A stretch of DNA of 64,000 bases from Thereva unica (taxonomy: Eukaryota > Arthropoda > Insecta > Diptera > Therevidae), in assembly GCA_949987705.1 (NCBI GenBank), contig OX465283.1:162021850-162085849 (forward strand). The letters are read 5' to 3'. Under the pieces are notes generated by a model. It saw only the letters and a program-made list of their open reading frames with translations, had not been told where the DNA came from and searched no databases. Positions 1 through 11,790 of this stretch are shown here, piece by piece. The translations under genes were made by a program, and so were the position numbers. Within the stretch, counting starts at the first letter, position 1; the number at the start of each line of letters is the position of its first letter.

Positions 1-940
1 TTTATCCTTAAACATCAACACAGCCTTCCGTCTCAGGTGACAAGTATTAATGGAAATTTGATTGATTCAAAATGTCCTTGATGTAGCAAAGCTTTTGTCC
101 TGTCTTCGGGGCCGCCTCTCTCCGTTTTGTTGCCTCAAGTGAAATTTCTGCTTTAAAAGTAAATCAAAAGTAAAGGAACGAATTGTGTGAGAATAAAGGA
201 CGACTTTTGTGTAAAAAGGAAATAAGGGCATCAGGGACACGAATTGATTTCCTTTCAATGGCGGGGTTTTTGGTGTTGGGTTTCACTTAATAGCTCGTTA
301 GATATTCAATCCTGAGGAAATGTAAGGATGAAGGGAAATTTCGCCTTGACTGATTTTTACTTGAAACACTGGTGAAAAACGACACGAATTTGTAAATGAA
401 GTTTCTTTTTTGTTTTTCACTTTTGTTTTTTGTGGATGTTATCTTTTTGTTCGCTTCTGTTAAGGCTGAATACGCAGAAATTGGGTCTTGAAGGGAGAAA
501 AATGTTTGCGATCTTAACTTCTTTTTGTGTTAGTCCTTTTTTACTGTTTTTTTTTTAATTCGTTCATTTCTGTTAGATTAATTGCCAGAGAATTCAATTA
601 ATAATTCTTTTGTTTTTACATTTTGAGAGGGTTACCAAGCATCTACGGCCTGGTCAAAAAGTTTAAGAAGGTTTCCCAAAAGATGGCGTCAATTGGAAAT
701 AAATCACGAGCGACTGATCGCAGCCACACCACAAACAGATGGCAGTTCGTGTTGAAAAATGTCAAGTTGTATGCATTGAAAAATATTGAAAAGTTACGGT
801 ATATTTGGCAATATTATTACGACAAAAAGGTTAAATGTTCCACTGGCTAGTAGGTATTGGGGCGGTTGAGACTGGGAACTAGGAGCTAGGGTGAAACAAG
901 CTGTATTCGATGGTGGTACTTTATCAAAATCTGCAGGATG
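1..940. other. AT-rich non-coding stretch, nothing recognised
   Basis: No frame here has codon character or a recognisable domain. Short open frames such as 623-850 (+) show no motif. The DNA is AT-rich with homopolymer T runs around 400-560. Confidence 0.6.
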
Positions 941-944
941 GAAA

Positions 945-1295
945 AGAGCTGTCCTTTCTGTTTTGGTAATTATAATGTCATGATGAGTCAGGTCATGGGG
1001 CGTTTCTGGAAGTCAGGATCGACAAAAGTGATTTTCTGTGTATGGGGCCGGGGACTGGAAGAGTATCACCCACAAAGAGATACTTTTATTTCGTCGATCG
1101 GCAATTGATTCTCAACTCTGTTGTCAACAACTAGAAAATTTAAGAGAAAATTGAATAATAAGGAAAGGCGTTTGTTGTCTTCCATCACGACAACGCCTGA
1201 ACACATATACGTTTTGATGATACGTCAAAAATTCAAGAGAAGTTTGGTTACTCTAGGTAACTGCAAGGATTTTGACAAAAATCGACACCTTGCAT
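945..1295 (+). pseudogene. mariner-type transposase remnant (middle part)
   Basis: The conceptual translation, read across shifting frames, resembles the central catalytic part of a mariner transposase. A KVIFCVWG stretch near 1028-1052 matches the block before the second catalytic Asp. It is followed by QQLENLRENL at about 1124-1153 (one frame) and NNKERRLL at about 1154-1178. The block that would read HHDNARPHT in the family is corrupted to SSITTTPEH by a frame change near 1180-1205. The N-terminal DNA-binding part and the terminal inverted repeats were not found. It is a dead fragment on the plus strand, lying directly before a Bel/Pao fragment. Assignment to mariner rests on recalled family motifs; the exact ends are uncertain. 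Confidence 0.55.
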
Positions 1296-1554
1296 TCTTT
1301 ATTAAACTTCTAGTAAGTACTAATATTGAATCAGTGATTGAGTTTTCTTTCAATCACACAGCAAAGTGGCATTATTTTCCTGGAAAGCAAAATCCATGTG
1401 GCTGTGCTTCTATAGGTCTATCTCCAACTCAATTAGCACACTGCATGCCATAATGGAATTGCTGCTTTTATTCATCCTGGCCAATTCAATAATTTAAACT
1501 CACGAACTGTCGTCCTTCTTCATACGACAAAGACTCTCAATGAAACGGATCACA

Positions 1555-2820
1555 CCTATTGGTACCTTTTGTCGAGATATTCATCGATCTACCAGCTATC
1601 TAGAATCACGGCCCTCTGCAAACGGTTTTTATCAGTTTTTAAGAAATAAGAAAACAGCTCCTTGACTCAGAACCCACTATTGCCCAAGGACCAGCTCGAT
1701 GTTCAACTAACGTGGATAAAATCATTCAGCAAAGTCACTTCTCAAGTGAAATGAAGGCTGACCAGCCACTTTACTTCGAAACTAACCGCGTTCATCGACC
1801 ATCAGGGAGTTCCTTGACTTGGTGGTCGACTACAGTAAGCTAAGCTAGACCCCGATGCAACACATCCAATAATACTGCCAAGACTTTTATATCTAATCAT
1901 CGCTCGTGGCCATCTGTCAACATTACATGGGAATACGCTGGTGCATCGTCGAAAATCCTTCTGCATTATTGGAGGCAGAACTCCAATACGCTCCTTAATT
2001 TTCAACTCAACTCAACTCATTAGCTAATTTCCAGCATCTCGAGTCACTCCAGTACGACCATTCTCCATACCACTGCTGTTGACTATGACGATCCATTCTC
2101 GCTCAAGACGTTTCGAGGAAGAAGCATTAAAACATCTAAAAGCTTGATGGCTGCCTTCGTCTGCTTGGCCACTTCAGCAGTCGATTTGGAGGTGGTGACC
2201 AATTATTCTGCTGAAGCCTTCATTAAAGGTTATCGGCAATTTGTATGTTATCGATATTAAGTTCATTGCTCTATAGCGAATATGGGACAACATTCTAAGT
2301 TCCTTAAAGAGCTCATCAGTTCAATAGTTCAAGAAGGAACAAGCTGCATCTTCTCCACCAGGTGCTCCCCAGTTTGGAGGGAAATGGGAAGTGTCCGTCA
2401 AATCTGTCCAGTTTCATCTGGTACGAGTAATTGGAGAGGCACTACGTACTTATTAAAACTTTATGACGCTCTTAGATCAAATTGAAGCGGTCCTAAACTC
2501 ACGTCCGTTATCTTCGCTATCTGATGACCCAGAAGATCCCTCCGTTCTAACATCAGCCTATCACTGGTTCAGCTCCAACAGTTCTGTCGGAAGAGGCTCT
2601 CAGCAAACTACCAGAATCTAGGCGATCTCTCTGGCAACTAGTTCAACAGAAGCTCCAACGCCTACGGCAACGCCGGTGCAAAGAGCTTCTAGGAGCGGGT
2701 AGAATTAATCTGAATGTTGACTTTGTGCTTTTAGATTGTCAGATTGACCGAACCAAATTATGACTAGGTTTGATAAGCAGATCTCAGCAAGGAAAGATCA
2801 CTGTTGCTCTGATCGCCAGC
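1555..2820 (+). pseudogene. Bel/Pao LTR-retrotransposon pol remnant (RNase H end to integrase)
   Basis: Decayed 3' part of a Bel/Pao pol gene, readable only by switching frames. In order: a WIKSFSKV block near 1711-1735; HPIILPRL near 1863-1886 followed by a HLSTLHGN block (integrase zinc-binding region); IIGGRTPIRS near 1961-1990; an integrase core beginning SAEAFIKGYRQFV near 2208-2246; LKELISSIVQEGTS near 2304-2345; a GGKWEVSVKSV stretch near 2377-2409; and [14 protein letters not shown] near 2477-2518. A C-terminal tail similar to the family's basic end runs to about 2820. There are many frameshifts and stops, and no LTRs or target duplication were identified. The enzyme would have integrated retroelement cDNA; this copy cannot. 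A second Bel/Pao fragment lies on the opposite strand at 57.9-59.9 kb. Confidence 0.75.
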
Positions 2821-4739
2821 TAATGTATATCTACCATCGTTTTAAAAACTTATACCAAGACTCTGTCTGTCCGTTCGTGACCCACTTTCATCAATGAAAC
2901 TACGATATTTGCCTTATATGAATGTACGACTAATTTTTAAATTTCAAATCAAAATTTAAACAGCTAACACGCATGTCAATTATAAATTGATGATAATTTG
3001 TTTTATTACCCTTTTTATTACCTCTTATTATTACCTACCATAGTTTGTAAGATATTTGCCTTCTTATTAAGTGTGTATCTTACATAAAAGGATTAAAAAA
3101 AAACATTTAAAATTAAAAATCGATAAATTGGCTCAAAACTGATACATCGAACATGAGGTAATAAAATAGTTAAACGATGAAGAAACTTTAGTTCCCAAAG
3201 AAAAACCAAATATTTTGACCAATTATTGAAAGTTGTAAGTTCCCTTTTCGTTAGTGGCTGTGCGAAACTTCATTTTGCTTCCTATCCCATCTCTGGTTAC
3301 CTCTACCTAATCACATGAACATTATAGGATGCGCAAATATCGATTCTAATTAATTATTTCCAGTTGAAAAATAATTATTTTTTCACAGAAAAAAAAATAT
3401 TCGTAGCTTCCCCCAAACTTTCAACAATCACAATTTCGAATCAAAAAAAAATCTCTCCTCTAGAAAAAGTTTCCTTTTTGCGAGTTTTAGTCCTTTTTGA
3501 AAGATAATACTCATCAGCTTCCATGTTGAAAAGGAACTCATTATCTTTTGTTTTCGAAAGTACGATAAGGCATAGTTCAGTGGTTTTCCACCCGGAAAGT
3601 TTATGTTATCCTTGGAGTTTGTTTAATTTTCACGACTATCCTCCGTTCCTGCAAGGATATGTTTTTAAGCCCAGCAGCAGAGCCCCCCCCCAAACTCCTC
3701 TCTCGACTGCCTAAGTGTAATAACTCAAATTTTTATGGGCTTCATGCTCCCGGCAATGAGCGCTAATTTCGTCCTTAATGGATGTTTATCTTTGCGTTGA
3801 GATGCGCTATTATAGGATATTTGTGACATTCCTGCATGCCTACTTAACATATATCTTATGCCAAAGACAAAAAGGCGGACAAGTTAATGTTTTTGATGTC
3901 TTTGACATGTGACAATATTTCTGTTATAACTGGACGTTTATTGCTTTGTGGGTATATTGTGTGAGGGGGTATACGGAAGCTTGTAAGGAAAAAATGGAGG
4001 ATTAATGGGTAAATTTTTGGTAAACATATAGACGTCAATTTTTATTTCAAGGTCAGACAAATTTAATCCTAGAAGGATGATCATACGTAAAATTGACGAG
4101 TGGAACTATTTTTATTAGCTTTGTTTTGTACTAGGAAATACCTACTTGAGTTGCAACGCTTTTCAATAAAACAAAATGATGTGTGCATAGTCTGCGTTAG
4201 GAAAAAGGTATAACGAAAAAAGGACAAATCTGCAAAAATTGAATTAGGATACTTAAAAAAATTTAGAGTACCTATGTTATAACTTTTTTAAGATTTGATG
4301 ATGAAAAATTGTGTACTAGGTGCACAACAGACCCCTAGCCAAACATATTTAGAAACGTAAGCATAGATTTTGCTATGGCGGGTGATTAGACGACCTGTGA
4401 AGAACTCCCCTTCAAATTTTTTATCCCAAAAAAGCGGCAAAAAGTAATCAATTTTAGAAATTTGGCTTCCACCGTGCAGCCCATAAATGCACAATTTCGT
4501 GCCCATACAAAAATCTAATAAAAACTTACTGTTTACCTATCCTATTTTATTAACACTGGAACTTTTCGTTAGCTCCACGATTTTTTAACTTTCGAAAGGT
4601 CGTTTATTCCCTTATTCTGGCTGGAGCAATGCAAACTTTAACTTCAAAATTATTCTTTTACTTTTTAGTTTATTTTAAAATTAAAGCTTATTTTTTAGTT
4701 TTTTTTAAACCATATATTTATTTTCTATTTTTAGTATAT
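2821..4739. other. AT-rich non-coding stretch
   Basis: Mostly AT-rich DNA with poly-A and poly-T runs (for example 3096-3125 and 3395-3405). No coding frame, RNA gene or repeat was recognised. The 3523-3714 (+) and 4288-4506 (-) open stretches have no family resemblance. Confidence 0.6.
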
Positions 4740-5150
4740 TATATGTCTTCCGCCATTTTGTGGTGACCGCCATATTGATTTTAAATGACACCATATTGCT
4801 TTTTTTCTTACTTACTGCCATACACTTTCATTTGATGTCCACACCGAAAGTGAAGTAAAGGAAAATGTAAGCCGCCATTTTGTATCGGCCGCCACTTTGA
4901 ATTTGGAATGAAGCGACACAGATAATAGTATTCTATTTGTCACACTCTTTTATTTGATACCCATACCGAGTGGCTTGTGAAGAAAAAAGCTATCCCCCGT
5001 TTTGTGTTGGCCGCCATTTTGTATTTGCCGTCATTTTGAATTTGGAAGAACGCCACACAGCTAATTGAATTCTATTTAGCAAACGCTCCCATTTGATACC
5101 CACGGCGGGTATCGGGAGACACAATTTTGAAATTTCTCCGCCATCTTGGA
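4740..5150. repeat. Degenerate ~125-bp tandem repeat carrying GCCGCCATTTTG modules
   Basis: Three imperfect units start at about 4748, 4871 and 4996. Each begins with one or two copies of a (G)CCGCCATTTTG module. The two later units then share a TTTGAATTTGGAA box, a CGCCACACAG-like box, a TTCTATTT box and a TTTGATACCCA box. Modules are seen at 4750, 4767, 4871, 4888, 5009, 5027 and 5138. The core GCCATHWY is the recognition sequence of Pleiohomeotic/YY1-type zinc-finger proteins (established knowledge). Whether it is bound here is unknown; the array may simply be part of an old mobile element. Confidence 0.6.
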
Positions 5151-6685
5151 GTGGGGGAGTAATCGTAACGGTTTAGCCGCTAGGGTGTTCTGGCGTTCAA
5201 ATTTATCGGTAACGACGTGGCTTATCACGATCGACATAACGAACCAATAAGTTATTCCGGAGATTAGAACTGCCACATAAAAAAACTTGAAACAATAATA
5301 TAGAACCGTTTCAGAATTTCCATCTATATCATACACTGATGTTTTCAACCGTTTTATTCATCTCACCCTAAACCTAATAAAATGTTTCAATTTTCAAATA
5401 AAACAAAATAGAACAAAATCATATACATATGTAACAAATTGCATGTCAGTGAGATTAATTCAAATTAAATACCCAATAAAAAAGTCCCAAAAAGCGAAAT
5501 CAACCCAACTCAAACTTTTGCAGGTAACAAAAATCCCAAACCTTACCTTTCATTTCTTCCCTTCAAAGGCATAAATGTCAAATCAATATCAATAACATTT
5601 TTTAGACGTGTGCCGAAAATATTTCTTTGAAGACATTTTGACATCATCCAACAATAAAAATAAATAAATAAAAAATAAAGAAAAAAGCGAAAATCTTAAA
5701 TGCAGCAAAAGTTTAAAATATTTTTGGGTTGGGGAATTACCATTTAATATTCATAGTCTACTTTTGGAATATTTATTTTTTGTTTCGGCAGACACGTGCA
5801 TATTAAAGGATCGTTTTCCCGGTGAAGTTTGTGTAACATGCTGGAGTTCATGAAACTCGCGCGTTCTCTCTCTCTTTCTCAAGGTACTACCAGAACCTTG
5901 GATTTTCACAACAGTCACTAGTGCCGTGAAATTGTTAGGTGTACGTAAGTATATTGACTGCGAATAGGAAAATTAAGAAAAGTTTGTTGGTTGGGTTTTT
6001 ACACAGTCAGCAGCTGCATACTTAATCACTTATTAAAAATCTTGCGCCCTAGAAGCAATTTAAAATTGTCATAAAGAATACGTTTCGTGTTTCTATTTTA
6101 GTTTTGGAAGTTTCAGTTTATTTATTGGACTGGGACAGGGTGTTTCGTAAAAATCTTAAACATAGATTCACTATAATCCATTGCTAACTCTGTTATTGGT
6201 GTTAGGTATATATTTAGTAGTGTCGAACCAACTAACTTGATTAACGGAGAAAGCGGACAAATGCAAAATGGCTCATTAAGTCATTCAAATGTTCGTATTG
6301 TCCAATTAATATAACAATATACCTAGAGATCTTTGTCGAAAGAGAGTGGCACATTCAATCATAGTCAATACAATTCTAATTGTCACTTGTTAGCTGATAT
6401 GACAATGAAGGGAGTAGGTACTGGACCACTTTAACATGGGAAAAAAACAGTACCAGAGCCCTGTTTGGTTCGGGTATATTTTCATGTCATTGCTTTCTCT
6501 AATCATCCTAAATTAAACAAGGGTAACATGATTAAAAAACCAAAGCTCATCAAGAACATGTTAGAAGTCCTACACTAATTTAGGCATGGTCCTACAGGAC
6601 CTTATAGCTCTGACTGCTGTTTCCTCTATACAATTTTATCTAGGTTCATGCCTGTATAGCGTTAGACTATGATTGAAAGAACAAA
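5151..6685. other. Non-coding stretch, nothing recognised
   Basis: AT-rich sequence with a CT-rich microsatellite near 5862-5881. No protein domain, RNA gene or clear repeat is visible on either strand. Confidence 0.55.
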
Positions 6686-6689
6686 CACA

Positions 6690-7365
6690 ATGTCAATCTC
6701 TGTATGTTGTACCTGTTGAAGACCATCGCGCAGCAAAGCCATTTGTTCTTTGCGTAGCCCTTTTAAGTATTTCTTACTACTATGTCAAGGCAGTACCCAG
6801 AGTTATTGGTCGATGAAACACAAAAACGTATTATAGCCTCGACACACAGCAATCAAAATCAAGTCCGTCGAAGCCATATCAGGGGAATACGGTGACTGTT
6901 CGATAAAATGTATGGAGTTTTTGGGCAGATAATATTTTTTATTTTCTGTCTCACCTTCTGGCTAGAATTACGAATGCACAACACCCGCATTAATCGAAAA
7001 AAAAAACTGTCAACCTGCACTTTTGATCGACTTTGACGTTTTCTTTTTTCGTTTCCGCCCTAGTTGAAAGGTGGCACTTGGATGTGTGGTTGGCATGTCA
7101 AGCTCGTAATGCCATGTCTTATCACCAGTAACAATGCCTTTTATGAATGTTGCGTCGGAATTGACTCGTTCCAACATGCCTTCACCGAGCTTTATGCGAT
7201 TGAGTTTTTGCAAAAATTTTAGTCCTTTCGGCACTAATGGAGTGGTAAAGCGTTTCATGCCCAAAATAATCGTTTGAAATGGTACGAATTGATTCGTGAG
7301 ATGCAGAAACTTCAGAGGGTATCTCTCTCAAACTTAAACGACGATTTTTATTCACCATTTCCTTT
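6690..7365 (-). pseudogene. mariner-type transposase remnant
   Basis: Reading the minus strand from about 7365 downward, the translation resembles a mariner transposase. A helix-turn-helix part VNKNRRLSLREIPSEVS lies near 7310-7360. After a frame change come LVPKGLKFLQKLNR (about 7193-7234), MLERVNSDATFIKGI (about 7133-7177) and TGDKTW (about 7115-7132). TGDKTW holds the first catalytic Asp, where the family has TGDETW. A SPYSPDM block, matching the family's PPYSPDLAP motif, follows near 6880-6900. The gap between these blocks is too short, so much of the catalytic core is deleted. This mariner type differs in sequence from the 0.95-kb copy. Confidence 0.65.
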
Positions 7366-8408
7366 ACTTAAAGTCCCACCTCCACCCAACTGTAGACCAA
7401 GTAAAGTGCCTTCGAAATAGGCCTTGTAGTGGATACCACGATAGCAATATCGTGGGTCTAACCACGGATGAAGAAGTTTTTGCCATTAAGAAGTGTACCT
7501 ATAACAAATTCGAAGATATGAGAATGCCTAAAGTAATGCTGTCAGCGGCTCTTCGCTTATATGTGATTATCTTTATAGACCAGAGATCTCTTGACGTGCC
7601 TTTTACGAGTGCTTTGCAGAATTACATTGATTCCTGAATATCTTCGATCATCGCAAAAATGATCATCCAGCTATTCCAAAAAGAGCTATAGCCAGTAATA
7701 GTACTCATGACTTTCATACAAAAACCACGTCAACGACTTGCCAGGTGACCTTACTGTACTGGGAGTTAAACTGGATCAACTGCGGGGACCCCCGTTTTAA
7801 CGGCAATATCTCTGAATTTGATCCGGCTGCAAAGGCACACAACCATTCTGGACAACTTTCATTCTCATGACATATCCGGGACGTGTTTTGGTTGCTTAAT
7901 ATTCTTAGAAACCAAGAAGCTGATCCTTTTACTTTCTATGGGATCTCAACAAATAGGCTATAAAATTTTCAAAAGCGCAGCGTGGCAATACCATATACTT
8001 GCCATTAGCTGATAACGTTATTGGCTCACTTGATCGTTTTGAGTCCATCTGCCAACTCTATAACACACAACTGAAATAAACAATCGCCCTATTCATGACC
8101 ATCTCAGTCACGAGCAAGGAAGAACTGCTCCTCTGTCAGCTTGTCCTTAGGAAGCTGCCATGGTGGTCCGAGCCAACTAAACTCTGTAGGATGGGTCTTG
8201 TGTCTCTTTCTTTTACTTCTTGTTCAATGATTTCGACGACTTCCGTTCGTAGAACAAGGAAGCTAGTGCTACGGTTTCCTTCTTCTTTAGTTTCTCTTCG
8301 ACCGAAACTAAATCCTGGCCTTTAGCAAATTTTCTCTTCACTGGTCCCGATTCTGAGCCGATGTCATCTCAGTATGACATCTATTTAAAAATTGACATTT
8401 TTGTTTAT
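7366..8408. other. Non-coding stretch, nothing recognised
   Basis: No domain or RNA gene is seen. Open frames at 7452-7637, 7818-8012 and 8095-8325 (+) lack motifs and look like chance. Confidence 0.5.
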
Positions 8409-8917
8409 ACGGGTGCGCCATCTAGACCTTCGGTATTTCAACATTGAATAACTCGGATATTTTTTAGCCGATTTCGACAAATGTACACGATTCTGAAATG
8501 TCAATGAGTACCATTTTAGCAATGAGTGAATACATACCGAAAGCGCAACTCTCTGGCGGAGTCAATAAACAAAACTGTCGAATTTGGGGAACAGAGAACT
8601 CACATATCATTCACGAAACAGCACTGTGCGACGAGAAAGTCACTTTTTGAGCCGTGGTCAAAAACCATCATTGGGACCATTTTCTTCAAAGTTTTAAGAC
8701 CCGTCGATGGTGCACGAAATCGTTTGATGCTGGCGCACTTTGTGTGCCCGAAATGGGTAAGAAAAGGCCTGACGAACTGCTTTTTGCGTATCAGAAGAAG
8801 GTGGTGATTTAATCGACGTTGAATTCAAAACTTGAGAATATCCTAAATAAATCTTGCTCATTTGCCAAAATCGGCTTAAAAATGTCAGAGTTATTCAATG
8901 TCGAAGAGAACCCTCTA
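8409..8917 (+). mobile_element. Internally deleted DNA transposon with 43-bp TIRs and a transposase scrap
   Basis: Inverted repeats at 8441-8483 and 8859-8901 match at about 37 of 43 positions, both starting ACATTGAATAACTC and ending (C/T)G(A/G)CAAATG. The outer limits are guessed from weaker matching further out and from flanking TA dinucleotides. Between the repeats, 8557-8816 holds a decayed plus-strand frame resembling part of the transposase found in many insect genomes as a Tc3/mariner-like DDE protein. The first block is NKQNCRIWGTEN, readable by a frame switch, followed by a TIIGTIFF block. A conserved-looking C-terminal end follows at 8800-8832. The front half and most of the catalytic triad are missing. 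Confidence 0.6.
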
Positions 8918-10470
8918 TTCTTTTGTTATTAGTTACAAGATCTACTATGTTTGAACGTCAATCTATAAAGCAAAAGGGGGTATAAAAAACCTAGGCTAGT
9001 CAAGTCATATGCAACGCACGGTGACGTTACCAACTAAGACTGTAATCACGCACGAAATGCTGTATACAAAATTCACACCTGGTACAGTTAAATTAACCCG
9101 AAAAAGCGGAATAGCGGAAATGATTGGGTACAGACTGAAAATTGGCACAGAGCTTCCTTTTAGGGTTTTTAATAAGGTGTTATAAAGCCTACCGATTTTC
9201 TATCCCGGGAAGCTCACTTTTTAGGGGGTTTTAGGGTCAATATATCACTTTTTTGCAAATACCTCTGAAGCCGTAAGTCCTATCATAAAATAATGTTCAC
9301 AAAGTTTGTATATTATTCAATTCTCTATAAAAAAAATTATTATACATTTTCCCGTACGAATTGCTATTCATGAGATATCACCATTTTAAAGATTTAAAAT
9401 ACTCATATGCACTCATTCGCGACTTGTATTGGTTATAAGATGTTCAAGTTGAACTACGGTGCTAATTTTTTTAGGGATGATACCTGGATGTATTTGGAGG
9501 ATAAATTTGTTCTAGGGAGGGGATTAACCACTAAGATACAGGGTGTTTACGAAAAAACAATGTATTCTTTTAAAATTTATTTAGAGTTGAAGAGAGGGAA
9601 CATTGTATTTGCACTGGCCGTCCTGGGCTTTACCTTCCTTTCAGCGGAGATTTGGTCTCCCCGCACCCCATAGATCTTCCGGATAGTTTCTATGTTAGTC
9701 CTGGTCCTTGGGGTTTTGTGAATTTTTTTGGGGTTCCCGATTCTCTCTCGGTCTTCCTTCCTATATCCTTCCTTATTTTAGCAGTGTCAGAGATACAGTG
9801 GTACTGATAGAGATACCTCTATGATGGACGAGGTACTTCCGATTAGACTGTTTTTCGGTTCTGAGCTAATGCTGATAGAACCAGACTTTATTATCCCAGT
9901 ATTCGTCTTTCGTTTACATCTTAAGTTTGTGAATTATGAAGGGTGAGCGTTCTGCGTCTCACCTGGTACATTCGTACTTTTTCCTTCCGCTGGATTTGAT
10001 TATTAAAAGTTGGTACGACATAGGTCGATTGGAACGTTTCTTTGAATAATGCATCTTGTTTCGTGCAGACCACCGTTTCGAAAGTCGTTGAATTTCTTTC
10101 TCAATGTTCTCATTTTAAACGAATCCAATTCCCTCGAAAGCATGACTGTGTTAAACACTTTGCGATAAAACATAAAAAAAAAAATCTCAAATAAAAATTT
10201 TCTATCGTTAAATTTCCGTTTCAAATGAAATTAAATCAATCCTGATTAAATCATTCATCAGAGTTCTGACGTTAATCATGTCGAAATGGAAAAGAAGCCA
10301 ACTCTTACAGAAAAATACCCCAAAGTGATTCCGAAGGGAGAAAGTTTCCAATTTGAATATCGCTTCAACAAACTTCGATTTCTCGCGAAAATGGAATCGG
10401 GCGAAAAAAAGGAGCAGAAAAAAATTACAGCTCGCAACAGAAAATGATTAAGTCGGAATTAATGAAGCAC
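8918..10470. other. Non-coding stretch, nothing recognised
   Basis: AT-rich with several T and A runs. The frames at 9407-9673 (+) and 10003-10224 (-) carry no recognisable motif. Confidence 0.5.
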
Positions 10471-10474
10471 ACAG

Positions 10475-11790
10475 GATGCTTACTAATTAAGCTACTAGAG
10501 TCGGGCTGGCCGTCAGGGTGGGGGGGATGTCTCTCGTTTCGGCTGGCAGTGCCACTTCCACCCTATTAATCGAAAAAGTGTTTGTTTAGGAGAAAAAGGA
10601 AAGTATCTCCTTTTAAAGGGACACACTTTAATATAGATGATGAAAAAAAAATGCCCAGGGCATTAATTAATGATGGTTACTCAGCTTGAGTGGCAGGAAG
10701 AGATATTTCAATTCATTTTCGTGTGACCATTCAACACTCCTGCAGAAGATTGTCCGTGTATAGGCCCCGACCCATCACCCCATTTCCAATTTGAAGGACG
10801 AGGGGGTGATATTGGGGGTGACAGCCGGATCCTAGTATTAAAGTGATGAAAATTTAACATCAACAGATTTTTTATTATTTTTTATTTATTTTTTTTTTTT
10901 TTCAACAATAACTCCTGTGTGTGAAATGAGAGAGAGCCAGGGTGAAAGGGGATAAATAGATAAGAGCTACCCTCGACCAAATTAATTCTCTTTCATAATT
11001 AGATGTCGAGGCTGGTTCATCCCTGATTTCTGAGCATCCTACTATCTGCTACCCCTTGTGAACCACTTGATCCAAACATGCTTTGTGTAACGTAATCTTG
11101 GTGATACATCACCTAAAGCAAGAACTAGGGATTTTAGAGAGACAGAGAGATGCGACCTTCGTTTATCAGTACAGCTACACTCAAAAGCATCTCTCTCGGC
11201 AAAACAAACAAAACAAAACAACAATGTCCCAGAATTGAGCCCATCCAACCCCCACCATCCCGTACTACATCATACACCGAAGGATAAAAGCTAATCACTT
11301 AATTCTATTCACATCAGTGCACCGAAACGTCCTTTTGAGATGAAGGACTCTCCGGGCTCTGATTCTCAGCTCGATACAAACACTCTTCTATTTTTTCCGT
11401 CCTACCCTTAATACCACGCTAAACTACACTGGCACACCCACTTGTAGTTGTTGTTATTGTAGTTGTTGTTGTAGCCATTATTATTAGCAAAAAGGGTGTT
11501 TGGAGTCAATTTGAAACATGACGTCCAAATTCTATCGTTGGTACGTACATAAATAATTGCGCCCACAGAATGTGTGTGTGGCATCGGGGTAAGTGCGGTG
11601 TAATTGCAAATTTATGCGCAGCATCAGTGTAATACTTTACACCCGGACGACACAAAGTTAATTAATCAGACCTGTAATCACTTAGGCATCCTGACTCTAC
11701 CTCAGACCAGAGTTAATTAATAATCGATTTGTGTTTGTGTCAAGGATCGCAGTTAATTACGTTATGTAAGGCCAGAGCCAGGATGTTGGA
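10475..11790. promoter_or_regulatory. TTAATTAA-rich stretch, candidate cis-regulatory region
   Basis: Several homeodomain-type cores occur in moderately complex sequence that is free of recognisable repeats: ACTAATTAAGC near 10481, ATTAATTAATGATGG near 10659, AAGTTAATTAATCAG near 11655, GAGTTAATTAATAATCG near 11710, and CAGTTAATTACG near 11751. The last three recur within 100 bp in the same orientation. Such clustering is typical of insect developmental enhancers, but this is inference; conservation cannot be tested here. A poly-T tract lies at 10880-10903. Confidence 0.3.
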
